Assembly: GCA_958367245.1 (NCBI GenBank)
Contig: CATXEA010000007.1
Location: 1 to 64,000, forward strand
Source: an uncultured Blautia sp.
Lineage (GTDB): Bacteria; Bacillota; Clostridia; Lachnospirales; Lachnospiraceae
Length of the DNA stretch: 64,000 bases
Direction of reading: 5' to 3'
Translations under genes and position numbers: made by a program
The notes under the pieces: model-generated
Database searches by the model: none
Told to the model about the DNA's origin: nothing
The model's input: the letters and a program-made list of their open reading frames with translations, nothing else
Shown here: positions 51,772-62,806 of the stretch, piece after piece
How the letters are laid out: each line of letters begins with the position of its first letter
How positions within the stretch are numbered: position 1 is the first letter of the stretch

Positions 51772-52881
51772 ATGAGAAAAGCAGCGGTTGGGGCGGCAGT
51801 TATACTGGCAGCACTGAGTATGCTTACCGGATGCAGCAGGGATGAGGTTCAGGAATCAATTCAGCCTCTAGTAGCAGACGCCATCGAAGAGGCCGATTCA
51901 GAAGCAGAAGCAATTGAAGAAGAAGAGGAAATGAATCTGATACCGCAATTTGATCCGGCGGTGGAAGTTCAACCGGGAGCAAGAATCGCCGTTGTAAGCA
52001 AGAGCACGAAGGGCGAATTCTGGAATCGTGTACGGGAAGGAATGGAAGCGGCCGTTAAGGATGCGAATGAGGTATATGGTTTTAAGAAGGATCAGGCGAT
52101 TACAATGACCTTTGAGGGACCGGACGATGAGCATAATGTAGATGAACAGATTAATATTCTGGATGCAGTGCTTGCAGAGAATCCGGATGTACTGTGCGTA
52201 GCTGTCGGCGATATGGATTCCTGTCAGGCTCAGCTTGAAATGGCAAAGGAAAACAGGATTCCTGTAGTAGCTTTTGACGCCAATGTATCTGAGAAGAAGC
52301 TTGTCCGTGCGTTCCGTGCCACTGATAATGTGGAAGCTGGTAAGATGGCGGCATACAGACTTGGCCGCGCAATTGGAAAAATGGGAAAAGTAGCCGTTTT
52401 TTCTTCGCAGGAAAAGACTCAGAGCATTAAGGAGAGAACAGAAGGCTTTGTAGAAAATATAACTAAATATACAGATATAGAGGTAGTAGAAGTGGTCTAC
52501 GGAGATCAGGTAGAAGATATGGAAGCTGCTATGCAGGAGGTTCTTGACAAATACCCTACTCTGGACGGCGTATTCTGCAGTAATGCAGATGTAGCGGAGA
52601 TGTATCTGGATATGGAGAAGGACACTGATAACCGTGAGATTGCAATGGTAGGTATGGATGCGACAAGCAGACAGCAGAAGGCAATCCGTGACGGAGAAGA
52701 AATCGGCGTAGTTTCCCAGCAGCCTTTTGCAATGGGCTATCAGACAATCTGGACTTCGCTTATGACAACAGCGCCCAAAAAGTCTGTTACATATGAAAGA
52801 AATGTTCTGGTTACTCCTGTATGGATTGATGCAGCCTGCCTGGATGACCCGAAATATAAAGATTATCTGTATTCTGAATAA
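51772..52881 (+). CDS. Orphan sugar-binding lipoprotein (periplasmic binding protein 4 / GGBP type)
   Basis: 369 residues. Lipobox SMLTGC, then an acidic linker (EEADSEAEAIEEEEE, about 40-55) and a type I sugar-binding domain: RIAVVSKSTKGEFWNRVREG, INILDAVLAENPDVLCVAVG, IPVVAFDANV, AMVGMDATSRQQKAIRDGE. The closest known relatives are galactose/ribose-type binding proteins. No permease or ATPase genes adjoin it, so it may feed a transporter elsewhere or act as a sensor. A TATAAT at 51677 lies upstream, and a terminator follows. Confidence 0.85.
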   Translation: MRKAAVGAAVILAALSMLTGCSRDEVQESIQPLVADAIEEADSEAEAIEEEEEMNLIPQFDPAVEVQPGARIAVVSKSTKGEFWNRVREGMEAAVKDANEVYGFKKDQAITMTFEGPDDEHNVDEQINILDAVLAENPDVLCVAVGDMDSCQAQLEMAKENRIPVVAFDANVSEKKLVRAFRATDNVEAGKMAAYRLGRAIGKMGKVAVFSSQEKTQSIKERTEGFVENITKYTDIEVVEVVYGDQVEDMEAAMQEVLDKYPTLDGVFCSNADVAEMYLDMEKDTDNREIAMVGMDATSRQQKAIRDGEEIGVVSQQPFAMGYQTIWTSLMTTAPKKSVTYERNVLVTPVWIDAACLDDPKYKDYLYSE

Positions 52882-52896
52882 TACGATAGAGGCTGT

Positions 52897-52940
52897 CGCC
52901 GGCAGTTTGTGCTTTTTGTACCAACTGTCGGTGCTTTTTT
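52897..52940 (+). terminator. Intrinsic terminator
   Basis: CGCCGGCAGTT (52897-52907) pairs with AACTGTCGGTG (52923-52933, two G-U pairs) and CTTTTTT follows. Confidence 0.85.
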
Positions 52941-53024
52941 CCTCAGCGGTAGATTGTATTTTACACTTGAATATGATAAAATCGGACTATCTGAAGACTG
53001 AATTGAAAGTAAAGGAGTTATTTT

Positions 53025-53288
53025 ATGAAAGAATGGACAGACATTATAAAGAACCTCACAATGCTTACACAATTTGGTCTTTCGTTTATTACGCCTCTTT
53101 TGCTTTGTCTTGCTTTTTGCTGGTGGATCAGCGGGGCAGCGGGACTTGGCGGCTGGGTTTATATTCCGGGCTTCTTTTTTGGAATGGGCGGTTCCGGAAT
53201 GGTGGCATACAAGTTTTACCTGTCCACAATGAAACGCCAGGAGAAAGAGGAAAAAAAGAAAAAAATATCCTTTAACAGTCATTCCTGA
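53025..53288 (+). CDS. AtpZ/AtpI-family small membrane protein
   Basis: 87 residues with two membrane helices and a basic C-terminal tail (KRQEKEEKKKKISF). The WWISGAAGLGGWVYIPGFFFGMGGS region matches the small membrane proteins placed first in many Firmicute atp operons (linked to Mg/Ca transport or c-ring assembly). AAGGAG ribosome site. First gene of the ATP synthase cluster. Confidence 0.82.
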   Translation: MKEWTDIIKNLTMLTQFGLSFITPLLLCLAFCWWISGAAGLGGWVYIPGFFFGMGGSGMVAYKFYLSTMKRQEKEEKKKKISFNSHS

Positions 53289-53314
53289 GACAAGGATAAA
53301 AGAAAGGAAAGATT

Positions 53315-53734
53315 ATGAGCAGTTTTCTCAGTGATATTCAGCCCGCAGTAAAAAAAGAGACAAAAAATGTGGCGATTTATACAGTAATCGGTCTGGTTCT
53401 CATGTGGGCGGTTTTTCTGGGGCTTCACTATCTGCTGCCGGACAAGGTGCCGTTTAATTATACGGTTATCTTAGGCGGCGTGGCAGGCGGCGCAGTGGCT
53501 GTGCTGAATTTCTTTCTCATGGGTCTTACCGTGCAGAAGGTTGCTGCGAGTACAGATGAGGCTTCAGCCCGTATGAAAATGAAAGCAAGCTATTCTCAGA
53601 GAATGCTGATACAGATGCTCTGGGTAGTGGCAGCCATTGTTGCGCCCTGTTTCCATTATGCGGCAGGGATTATTCCCCTTTTGTTTCCGGGAACCGGAAT
53701 TAAAATAGCGGGAATCATAAATACTAGGAAATAA
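53315..53734 (+). CDS. atpI: ATP synthase subunit I (AtpI)
   Basis: 139 residues, four membrane helices. It lies between the AtpZ-like gene and atpB, as AtpI does, and contains FNYTVILGGVAGGAVAVLNFFLMG in helix 2. AtpI helps assemble the c-ring. AAAGGAAAG is the ribosome site. The sequence is less conserved, and the call rests largely on context. Confidence 0.8.
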   Translation: MSSFLSDIQPAVKKETKNVAIYTVIGLVLMWAVFLGLHYLLPDKVPFNYTVILGGVAGGAVAVLNFFLMGLTVQKVAASTDEASARMKMKASYSQRMLIQMLWVVAAIVAPCFHYAAGIIPLLFPGTGIKIAGIINTRK

Positions 53735-53775
53735 TGGGAAACAAAATATCATACAGATAGGAGGTGGAAACGTAC

Positions 53776-54537
53776 ATGGAGTTAGACATTTCCGGTGCAA
53801 AGATATATTTTACTTTGCCCATTGATCTGCCCATACTGGGGCAGCTTAGAATCAGTGAGACTATGGTGGTGAGCTGGATTGTCATGCTTCTTATAACAGG
53901 ATTGTGCATCTGGCTGACCCATGACCTGAAAGTGGAAAATATTTCCAAGCGTCAGGCGATTGCGGAAATGATCGTTGAAAAAGCGAACAGCTTCGTAGTC
54001 GGAAATATGGGAGAAAAATTCCGCCATCTGATTCCATTTGTTGCAGCGCTTTTTGCGACAAGTGTTGTGTCGAACCTGATCAGCCTTATCGGGCTTCGAA
54101 GCCCGACAGCAGACCTTTCTACAGAGGCTGCATGGGCAGTTGTAGTCTTTATTATGATTACTGCCCAGAAGATTAAGACAGGAGGTCTTGGCGGCTATCT
54201 GAAAGGCTTTACAACACCGATTGCGATTATGACGCCTTTTAATATTCTTTCCGAACTGGCAACGCCTGTCAGCATGGCATGCCGTCACTTTGGAAATATT
54301 TTGTCAGGCGTGGTAATCAACGGTCTTATCTACGGCGCTCTGGCGCTGGCAAGCTCCGCGCTCTTTGGCTTACTGCCGGGTGTGGTAGGAGATGTTTTAT
54401 CAAAGATACCGTTCCTTGATGTCGGTATCCCTGCAATCCTTTCAGTCTATTTTGACTGGTTCTCAGGTGTTATGCAGGCATTTATCTTCTGTATGCTGAC
54501 TGTAATGTATATCGCGAATGCAGCGGAGGAAGGATAA
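53776..54537 (+). CDS. atpB: ATP synthase subunit a
   Basis: 253 residues from ATG 53776 after AGGAGGTGG. Membrane stator subunit carrying the ion half-channels. The essential arginine is in MACRHFGNILSGVVINGL. Five helices. Part of the F0 sector with atpE and atpF. The c subunit next to it suggests Na+ coupling. Confidence 0.95.
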   Translation: MELDISGAKIYFTLPIDLPILGQLRISETMVVSWIVMLLITGLCIWLTHDLKVENISKRQAIAEMIVEKANSFVVGNMGEKFRHLIPFVAALFATSVVSNLISLIGLRSPTADLSTEAAWAVVVFIMITAQKIKTGGLGGYLKGFTTPIAIMTPFNILSELATPVSMACRHFGNILSGVVINGLIYGALALASSALFGLLPGVVGDVLSKIPFLDVGIPAILSVYFDWFSGVMQAFIFCMLTVMYIANAAEEG

Positions 54538-54559
54538 TAAAATTTACATGAATTTTTAA

Positions 54560-54856
<297 letters not shown>

Positions 54857-54894
54857 AAAAATTTTAATAACTGCAAAAGGAGGTTACAATCAGA

Positions 54895-55392
54895 ATGGTA
54901 CAGGATTTAGTAACAATTGTGCCGTGGAATTTTGTAGCGACGATAGCCAACCTCTTTATTCAGGTATATCTCATTAAGAGGTTCCTGTTTAAACCGATAA
55001 ACGAAGTGCTGGAAAAGCGCAGAGCCAAAGCGGACGAAGAAATCCAGCAGGCTGTTAAGGCGAAAGAGGAAGCGCAGGCAATAAAGACTGAGTATGAAAA
55101 AAATATGGAAGAAGCAAAAAATAAAGCAAACGACATTATGGTGACAGCGCAGAAAACCGCTGCGATCCAGAGTGAGGATATGCTTAAGGAAACTTCCAGA
55201 CAGATTGCTGCCATGAAAGAAAAGGCAGAAAAAGATATTGCTCAGGAAAAGAAAAAAGCCGTCAATGAAATCAAAAATGAGATTGGCGATATGGCTATGG
55301 AAATTGCCGGTAAGGTCATCGAGCGCGAAATCAGCGAATCAGATCATGCGAAGCTTATTGACGAGTTTATAGAGAATGTAGGTGAAGCATAA
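54895..55392 (+). CDS. atpF: ATP synthase subunit b
   Basis: 165 residues: an N-terminal membrane helix (WNFVATIANLFIQVYLIKRF) and a long charged coiled coil (about 35-150, many A/E/K heptads) reaching the F1 head. Overlaps atpH by one base (TAATG). AAAGGAGG ribosome site. Confidence 0.95.
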   Translation: MVQDLVTIVPWNFVATIANLFIQVYLIKRFLFKPINEVLEKRRAKADEEIQQAVKAKEEAQAIKTEYEKNMEEAKNKANDIMVTAQKTAAIQSEDMLKETSRQIAAMKEKAEKDIAQEKKKAVNEIKNEIGDMAMEIAGKVIEREISESDHAKLIDEFIENVGEA

Positions 55393-55931
55393 TGACACAG
55401 ACTGCCAGAGTCTATGGCGGCAGCCTGTATGATCTTGCTGCCGAAGAAAAGCTTACGGAGCAGATACTGGAGCAGATGAAGGAAATCCGCAGGATTTTTT
55501 CTGAGAATCCGGAGTATGTCAGTCTGCTCGGACAGCCTTCCATCCCGAAGAGTGAAAGGGAAGAGATGATTGAGAAGGCGTTCGGCTCCCAGGCAGAGCG
55601 GTATTTAGTGAATTTTATAAAACTGCTGTGTGACAGAAGCATTCTGATGGAATTTGCAGGATGCTGTGAGGAATTTACACGGCGCTATAATGCAGAACAT
55701 GGAATTTCTGAGGCTGTAGTCATCAGTGCAGTTACCTTAAATGACAGACAGATGACAGCTCTGACAGAGAAGCTTGAGAAAATCAGCGGAAAGAAGATTT
55801 CTCTTACCCAGAAAAAAGACCCTTCCGTAATCGGTGGTCTGCGTGTAGAGCTGGAAGGCAAGCAGCTTGACGGAACGGTCCAGGGCCGTATGTCAGGTCT
55901 TTCCAGAAAACTGAATGAAATAAGTATTTAA
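55392..55931 (+). CDS. atpH: ATP synthase subunit delta
   Basis: 179 residues, the family's usual length. The N-terminal domain begins [17 protein letters not shown] and the C-terminal part has [30 protein letters not shown], the stator-connecting signature. Starts in the last base of atpF. Confidence 0.95.
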   Translation: MTQTARVYGGSLYDLAAEEKLTEQILEQMKEIRRIFSENPEYVSLLGQPSIPKSEREEMIEKAFGSQAERYLVNFIKLLCDRSILMEFAGCCEEFTRRYNAEHGISEAVVISAVTLNDRQMTALTEKLEKISGKKISLTQKKDPSVIGGLRVELEGKQLDGTVQGRMSGLSRKLNEISI

Positions 55932-55948
55932 AGGATGGGAATGGAAAC

Positions 55949-57478
55949 ATGCAATTAAAACCTGAAGAAATATCCAAAGTCATCCGCAGCCAGATTAAAT
56001 ATTACGATAACATTATTCAGCAGAATGAAACAGGTACGATTCTTATGGTAGGCGACGGTATTGCCAGAGCAAGCGGTCTTGTAAACTGTATGGCAGGAGA
56101 GCTGCTTGAGTTTGAAGACGGAAGCTACGGCATGGCGCAGAACCTGGAAGAAAACAGCGTATCTATCGTATTATTTGGTTCCGATGAAAATATTGGTGAA
56201 GGCCAGACTGTGAAACGTACAGGAAAGGTTGTATCCGTACCTGTAGGTGAAGCCATGATCGGCCGTGTTGTTAATGCGCTTGGACAGCCGATTGACGGCG
56301 CAGGCCCGATTGATACACAGGAATTTCGTGCAATTGAGAGTCCGGCTCCCGGTATCTGTGAGAGAAAGTCTGTACACCAGCCGCTCCAGACAGGTATCAA
56401 GGCAATCGACTCCATGATTCCGATCGGACGCGGACAGCGTGAACTTATCATCGGTGACCGTCAGACCGGAAAAACGACCATTGCCACAGATACGATCATC
56501 AACCAGAAGGGTCAGGATGTAATCTGTATCTATGTTGCGATCGGACAGAAACGCTCCACAGTAGCAAACCTGGTAGAGAATCTTACCAGAAACGGAGCTA
56601 TGGATTATACAATCGTAGTAGCGGCAACTGCTTCTGAAGCCAGCCCGCTGCAGTACATTGCGCCATATTCAGGCTGTGCAATGGGCGAATACTTTATGAA
56701 CAAGGGAAAAGACGTGCTCATTATCTACGATGATTTAAGTAAACATGCGGTTGCTTACCGTGCGCTTTCCCTTCTGATTCGTCGTCCGCCGGGACGTGAA
56801 GCTTATCCTGGCGACGTTTTCTATCTGCATTCCAGACTTCTGGAGCGTGCAGCGAAGCTGGATGACGAGCATGGCGGCGGTTCCCTGACTGCGCTTCCGA
56901 TTATCGAAACACAGGCAGGCGACGTATCCGCATATATTCCGACTAACGTAATCTCTATTACAGACGGACAGATCTTCCTGGAGACAGAGCTTTTCCATTC
57001 AGGCGTTATGCCTGCGGTAAACCCCGGTATCTCCGTATCACGAGTTGGCGGTAACGCACAGATTAAGGCAATGAAAAAAGTTGCCGGTACACTGAAACTG
57101 ATTTACTCCCAGTATCGTGAGCTTCAGAGCTTCGCGCAGTTCGGTTCCGACCTTGACGCAGATACAAAGGCGCGTCTGGAACAGGGCGCACGTATTGTAG
57201 AGGTTCTGAAACAGAGCCAGAACGCTCCGGTTCCTGTAGAGAAACAGGTAGCGATTCTCTATGCGGTTACCAAGGGAATTTTAAGCCGTGTTGCTGTTGA
57301 AGACGTAAAAGAATACGAGAGCAGCTTATACACTCATCTGGATACAAATGCAGAGGGCGCTGCCGTTATGCAGGAAATCCGCGCAACCGGTAAGATGGAG
57401 GCGGATACTGAAGAGAAGTTACGTAAAGTTTTGGATGAGTACACAGAGAATTTTCTGAATTCAAGACCTGAGAAATAA
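55949..57478 (+). CDS. atpA: ATP synthase subunit alpha
   Basis: 509 residues. Non-catalytic F1 subunit with Walker [10 protein letters not shown] (about 170), the [18 protein letters not shown] linker and the [20 protein letters not shown] sequence. C-terminal [16 protein letters not shown] is complete. Between atpH and atpG with short spacers. Confidence 0.98.
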   Translation: MQLKPEEISKVIRSQIKYYDNIIQQNETGTILMVGDGIARASGLVNCMAGELLEFEDGSYGMAQNLEENSVSIVLFGSDENIGEGQTVKRTGKVVSVPVGEAMIGRVVNALGQPIDGAGPIDTQEFRAIESPAPGICERKSVHQPLQTGIKAIDSMIPIGRGQRELIIGDRQTGKTTIATDTIINQKGQDVICIYVAIGQKRSTVANLVENLTRNGAMDYTIVVAATASEASPLQYIAPYSGCAMGEYFMNKGKDVLIIYDDLSKHAVAYRALSLLIRRPPGREAYPGDVFYLHSRLLERAAKLDDEHGGGSLTALPIIETQAGDVSAYIPTNVISITDGQIFLETELFHSGVMPAVNPGISVSRVGGNAQIKAMKKVAGTLKLIYSQYRELQSFAQFGSDLDADTKARLEQGARIVEVLKQSQNAPVPVEKQVAILYAVTKGILSRVAVEDVKEYESSLYTHLDTNAEGAAVMQEIRATGKMEADTEEKLRKVLDEYTENFLNSRPEK

Positions 57479-57499
57479 AGTGATTAGGAGGTTCATACA

Positions 57500-58357
57500 A
57501 TGGCTGCAAACATGAAAGCGGTAAAACTGCGTATTAAGAGTGTCCAGAGCACCATGCAGATTACCAAGGCAATGGAGCTTGTAGCATCCTCCAAACTGCG
57601 TAAAGCAAAGGAAAGAGCAGAAACCTGCCGCCCTTACTTCACAGAGCTTCATAATACCCTGAAAGATATTGCGAGGGAAAATACAGATTTTTCTTCCGTT
57701 TATGCCAGAGAAGGCGTCGGAGACCGCTGCTGTTATGTGGTAATCGCCGGTGACAGAGGTCTGGCCGGCGGATACAATGCAAATCTTTTTAAGTGTATGG
57801 AAGCTGCAAGTGCAGATAAGGACTATGTGGTTCTGCCAATCGGAAAAAAAGCAGTGGAATATTTCCGAAGAAAAGGTGTGGAATGTCTGACAGAGGAATT
57901 TGCGGAAATCGCAGATATTTCTGTAGCAGACTGCTTCGAGATTGCAAATCTTCTTTGCAGGGAGTTCCGTAAAGGAACTTTCGGGCATGTGGATTTGTGC
58001 TACACGATGTTTAAATCCATGCTTTCTCAGGTTCCGGAAGTATTTTCCATGCTTCCGCTGCCGGATATCCGAGAGGAGAGCGGCGGAATGTCCGATACGA
58101 AAAATCTGATCCTGTATGAGCCAAATGCAGAAGAAGTTTTTAATGCGACGGTTCCGGAATATCTGGCAGGACTGATTTACGGCGCTGTCTGCGAGGGTGT
58201 AGCCAGCGAGCTTGCTGCCAGACGTATGGCAATGGACGCTGCCACAAGCAATGCAGAGGAAATGATTGAGAAGCTGAATCTGTATTATAACAGAGCGCGT
58301 CAGGCAAGCATCACGCAGGAAATCACGGAGATTGTTGCAGGAGCAGAGGGCCTGTAA
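57500..58357 (+). CDS. atpG: ATP synthase subunit gamma
   Basis: 285 residues: the rotor shaft. N-terminal helix NMKAVKLRIKSVQSTMQITK and C-terminal AMDAATSNAEEMIEKLNLYYNRARQ are the conserved coiled-coil ends; GDRGLAGGYNANLF lies in the middle domain. TAGGAGG ribosome site. Confidence 0.97.
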   Translation: MAANMKAVKLRIKSVQSTMQITKAMELVASSKLRKAKERAETCRPYFTELHNTLKDIARENTDFSSVYAREGVGDRCCYVVIAGDRGLAGGYNANLFKCMEAASADKDYVVLPIGKKAVEYFRRKGVECLTEEFAEIADISVADCFEIANLLCREFRKGTFGHVDLCYTMFKSMLSQVPEVFSMLPLPDIREESGGMSDTKNLILYEPNAEEVFNATVPEYLAGLIYGAVCEGVASELAARRMAMDAATSNAEEMIEKLNLYYNRARQASITQEITEIVAGAEGL

Positions 58358-58394
58358 TGGGCTTTCACAGCATATAGATAGAGGAGATTCTTAA

Positions 58395-59789
<1,395 letters not shown>

Positions 59790-59801
59790 AGGAGGCTGTC
59801 T

Positions 59802-60203
59802 ATGAAGACATTTCCGTTACGAATCGGAACACCGGACGGTCTTTTGTTTGAGGGTGACGTAGAACGTATCGTGTGCAGAAGTATTACAGGTAATCTGGCA
59901 ATTCTTGCCGGACACTGTAATTTCTGTACGGCTCTTGGCATGGGTGAGGCTCATGTGGTAATGCCTGACGGAACCAGAAGAAGCGCAGCCTGCATCGGCG
60001 GAATGCTGTCTATGATGAATGGAACCTGCCGTCTGCTGGCGACGACCTGGGAATGGAAGGAAGACATTGATGAAGAGCGAGCCAAAGATGCGAAGAAACG
60101 CGCAGAGCAGATGCTTGCAAAAGGCGGATTAGGAGACCGCGAATATAAAATCGCGGAAGCGAAGCTCAAGAGAGCATTAGTCCGACTGGATGTTAAAAAC
60201 TGA
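59802..60203 (+). CDS. atpC: ATP synthase subunit epsilon
   Basis: 133 residues. N-terminal beta-sandwich (FPLRIGTPDGLLFEGDVERIV) and a C-terminal helical hairpin (ERAKDAKKRAEQMLAKGGLG) that can inhibit ATP hydrolysis. AAAGGAGG ribosome site. Last gene of the cluster; a strong terminator follows. Confidence 0.95.
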   Translation: MKTFPLRIGTPDGLLFEGDVERIVCRSITGNLAILAGHCNFCTALGMGEAHVVMPDGTRRSAACIGGMLSMMNGTCRLLATTWEWKEDIDEERAKDAKKRAEQMLAKGGLGDREYKIAEAKLKRALVRLDVKN

Positions 60204-60213
60204 TAAAAGAAGA

Positions 60214-60249
60214 AACACCGTAATTCTGTGGAATTGCGGTGTTTTTTTT
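60214..60249 (+). terminator. Intrinsic terminator of the atp operon
   Basis: AACACCGTAATTC (60214-60226), loop TGT, GAATTGCGGTGTT (60231-60243, with G-U pairs) and a run of T residues. Confidence 0.93.
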
Positions 60250-60300
60250 CGTGATTTATACTTTGACAGATACTTTTTTGCGCTTTAACGCATAAATGCG

Positions 60301-60330
60301 TTGACATGGTGAGGGACTGTGAGGTACAAT
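60301..60330 (+). promoter_or_regulatory. Promoter of the ior operon
   Basis: Perfect TTGACA (60301-60306), 18-base spacer, TACAAT (60325-60330), 44 bases ahead of the ATG. Confidence 0.7.
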
Positions 60331-60374
60331 AAGCAAATAGAGCGCCGGAGAGAACCGGTGCAGGGAGGTAGTTT

Positions 60375-62150
60375 ATGAAGAAATTGATGACAGGCGATGA
60401 AGCGATCGCCAGAGGAGCATATGAAGCAGGTGTTTCCTATGCATCTGCATATCCGGGAACTCCCAGTACAGAAATCCTGGAGAATTTGTCTACATATAAA
60501 GAAATCTATGCAGAATGGGCGCCGAATGAGAAGGTAGCTATGGAATCTGCAATCGGCGCATCGGTGGCAGGTTTGAGAAGTATGGTGTCTATGAAGCATG
60601 TAGGTATGAACGTGGCGGCAGACCCGTTATTTACCTGGGCATATATGGGGGTGAACGGCGGAAACGTAGTAGTGACTGCCGATGAACCGGGAATGTTTTC
60701 CTCACAGAATGAGCAGGATAACAGAAATTATGCGAAAGCTGCGAAGCTTGCCATGCTGGAGCCGTCCGACAGTCAGGAATGTGTGGATATGGTGAAGGCG
60801 GCTTATGAGCTTGGTGAGAAATTTGACACACCGTTTATTATCCGTATGACAACCCGTGTCTGTCATTCTAAATCCATTGTGGAATTAAGCGACAGAGCAG
60901 ACGTTCCGGCAAAAGCATGGGAGAAGAATCCGGCGAAATATGTCTGTCTCCCTGCAATTGCAAGAAAGCTTCGCGTAAAAGTAGAAGAGCGTATGAACGC
61001 ACTGGCGCAGTACAGTGAGGAATCTCCGTTTAACCGTGTGGAAATGGGAGATACAAAGGTGGGCGTAATTGCTTCCGGTATCTGCTACTACTATGCGAAA
61101 GAGGTGTGGGGAGAGAACGCTTCCTACCTGAAGCTTGGATTTACAAATCCTCTTCCTGCAAATCTGATTAAAGATTTCTGCTCAAAGGTGGATAAAGTTT
61201 ACATTCTGGAAGAGAATGACCCATATATTGAAGATTTCGTAAGACAGCAGGGATGTGAATGTATTGGAAAAGACTTATTCCCGGCTTACGGAGAGATGAC
61301 GCCGGACGTTATCCGCGCCTGCGTTACCGGAACTCCCAATAAAACGATGGAATTTGACAGAAGCAAGCTGATTAATCGCGCTCCTACCTTCTGCGCAGGA
61401 TGTCCGCACAGAGGTCTCTTCTACCGCCTTGGCAAGAGAAAAGATATTATGATAAGCGGCGACATCGGATGTTATACTCTGGCAGCAGGAAGACCATACA
61501 GCGCTATGGATTCTACAGTCTGCATGGGAGCAAGCATCAGCCTTGGCGCCGGCGCGCAGAGAGCATTTAATATGGAAGGCGTGAATCGCAGAGTCGTTAC
61601 TGTCCTTGGAGATTCCACTTTCTTCCATACAGGCATCAACTCCCTGATCAACACTGTTTACAATAAGAGCAACACGGTAAATATCATCCTTGACAATCGA
61701 ATCACAGGTATGACAGGTCATCAGAACAATCCGGGAACAGGCTATACAGCTAAGAATGAAGAGACAACCATCATTAAGATTGAAGATCTGGTTCGTGCCA
61801 TTGGTGTGAAGCATGTATATGTAATTAATCCGAATGACCTTAAGGAAGTGGATGAGACTCTGGACAAATGTCTTGCTCTTGATGAGCCGTCTGTAATCAT
61901 CACCCGCTGGCCATGCGCGCTGAAGAAGTTTTCCAAAGAGGACAGAGAAGAGTTCGAGTCTCTGTTTGTCACAAGAAACAGAGTAGACGCAGATAAATGT
62001 ATAGGCTGTAAGCTTTGTCTGAAAGCAGGATGTCCTGCAATGTCTTATGACAGGGAGACAAAGAAAGTGGTTATCAACCGCGCACAGTGCGTAGGCTGTG
62101 ACGTTTGTACTCAGGTCTGCCCGAAGGGCGCAATTGTGAAGGAGGATTAA
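60375..62150 (+). CDS. iorA: Indolepyruvate ferredoxin oxidoreductase, alpha subunit
   Basis: 591 residues. Thiamine-diphosphate enzyme that oxidises aryl pyruvates to aryl-acyl-CoA with ferredoxin reduction. GDEAIARGAYEAGVSYASAYPG at the N-terminus; TPP-binding GDIGCYTL and VLGDSTFFHTGINSLIN (about 370-420); two C-terminal [4Fe-4S] motifs, CIGCKLCLKAGCP and CVGCDVCTQVCP. iorB follows after 4 bases. Confidence 0.96.
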   Translation: MKKLMTGDEAIARGAYEAGVSYASAYPGTPSTEILENLSTYKEIYAEWAPNEKVAMESAIGASVAGLRSMVSMKHVGMNVAADPLFTWAYMGVNGGNVVVTADEPGMFSSQNEQDNRNYAKAAKLAMLEPSDSQECVDMVKAAYELGEKFDTPFIIRMTTRVCHSKSIVELSDRADVPAKAWEKNPAKYVCLPAIARKLRVKVEERMNALAQYSEESPFNRVEMGDTKVGVIASGICYYYAKEVWGENASYLKLGFTNPLPANLIKDFCSKVDKVYILEENDPYIEDFVRQQGCECIGKDLFPAYGEMTPDVIRACVTGTPNKTMEFDRSKLINRAPTFCAGCPHRGLFYRLGKRKDIMISGDIGCYTLAAGRPYSAMDSTVCMGASISLGAGAQRAFNMEGVNRRVVTVLGDSTFFHTGINSLINTVYNKSNTVNIILDNRITGMTGHQNNPGTGYTAKNEETTIIKIEDLVRAIGVKHVYVINPNDLKEVDETLDKCLALDEPSVIITRWPCALKKFSKEDREEFESLFVTRNRVDADKCIGCKLCLKAGCPAMSYDRETKKVVINRAQCVGCDVCTQVCPKGAIVKED

Positions 62151-62154
62151 TGCC

Positions 62155-62739
62155 ATGACGAAAAGCATTTTATTAGTTGGTGTAGGCGGTCAGGGTACCA
62201 TCCTTGCCAGTAAGATTCTGACAACAGGTCTGATGGAAGCGGGCCATGATGTAAAAATGAGCGAAATTCACGGTATGTCCCAGCGAGGCGGAAGCGTTTC
62301 CTCTCAGGTTCGTTATGCTGAGAATAAGGGAGAAAAGGTCATGTCTCCTGTTATAGAAAAGGGAAAAGCCGACATCGTGGTTTCTTTCGAAAAAATGGAG
62401 GCTTTAAGAGCTTTGGATTATCTGAAAGAAGACGGAACTCTTGTTGTCAATAATGAAGAAATTCCTTCTATGTCTGTTATTACGGGCGATGAAGAGTATC
62501 CGGATGATGTTCTTGAGGAAATTAATAAGCATGTGGCGGCAAAAGTTGTAAATGCAACAGCTCTTGCAAGGGAACTGGGCAATGAAAAAGCTGCAAACAT
62601 CATTCTTCTTGGAACAATCATCAAAGCAATGGGACTTGAGGCGATTGACTGGGACAGCATTCTGGAAGCGAACATCAAGCCTCAGTTTGTGGAGTTAAAT
62701 AAAAAAGCATTAAAGGTTGGAATGGACGCGGTAGCGTAA
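62155..62739 (+). CDS. iorB: Indolepyruvate ferredoxin oxidoreductase, beta subunit
   Basis: 194 residues, gamma-type oxidoreductase domain: SILLVGVGGQGTILASKILT (CoA/ThDP-side loop) and SEIHGMSQRGGSVSSQVRY. Forms the heteromer with IorA. ATG 62155 follows GGAGG. A 12-bp hairpin without T tract follows, then the transporter gene. Confidence 0.95.
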   Translation: MTKSILLVGVGGQGTILASKILTTGLMEAGHDVKMSEIHGMSQRGGSVSSQVRYAENKGEKVMSPVIEKGKADIVVSFEKMEALRALDYLKEDGTLVVNNEEIPSMSVITGDEEYPDDVLEEINKHVAAKVVNATALARELGNEKAANIILLGTIIKAMGLEAIDWDSILEANIKPQFVELNKKALKVGMDAVA

Positions 62740-62752
62740 AATTCGATAAAAA

Positions 62753-62780
62753 GAGGCTGCGGGCTTTTGTCCGCGGCTTC
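62753..62780 (+). other. Intercistronic hairpin after iorB
   Basis: GAGGCTGCGGGC (62753-62764), loop TTTT, GTCCGCGGCTTC (62769-62780), 12 pairs with three G-U. No T tract, so a processing or stability element, or a partial terminator, before the transporter gene. Confidence 0.6.
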
Positions 62781-62806
62781 AAAATGTAAAAAGGAGAAAT
62801 TTATAA

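Noticed and set aside
52793..53024. Frame spanning the end of the sugar-binding lipoprotein and the start of the atp cluster
   Set aside because: It crosses a strong terminator and has no ribosome site; the two real genes explain the sequence.
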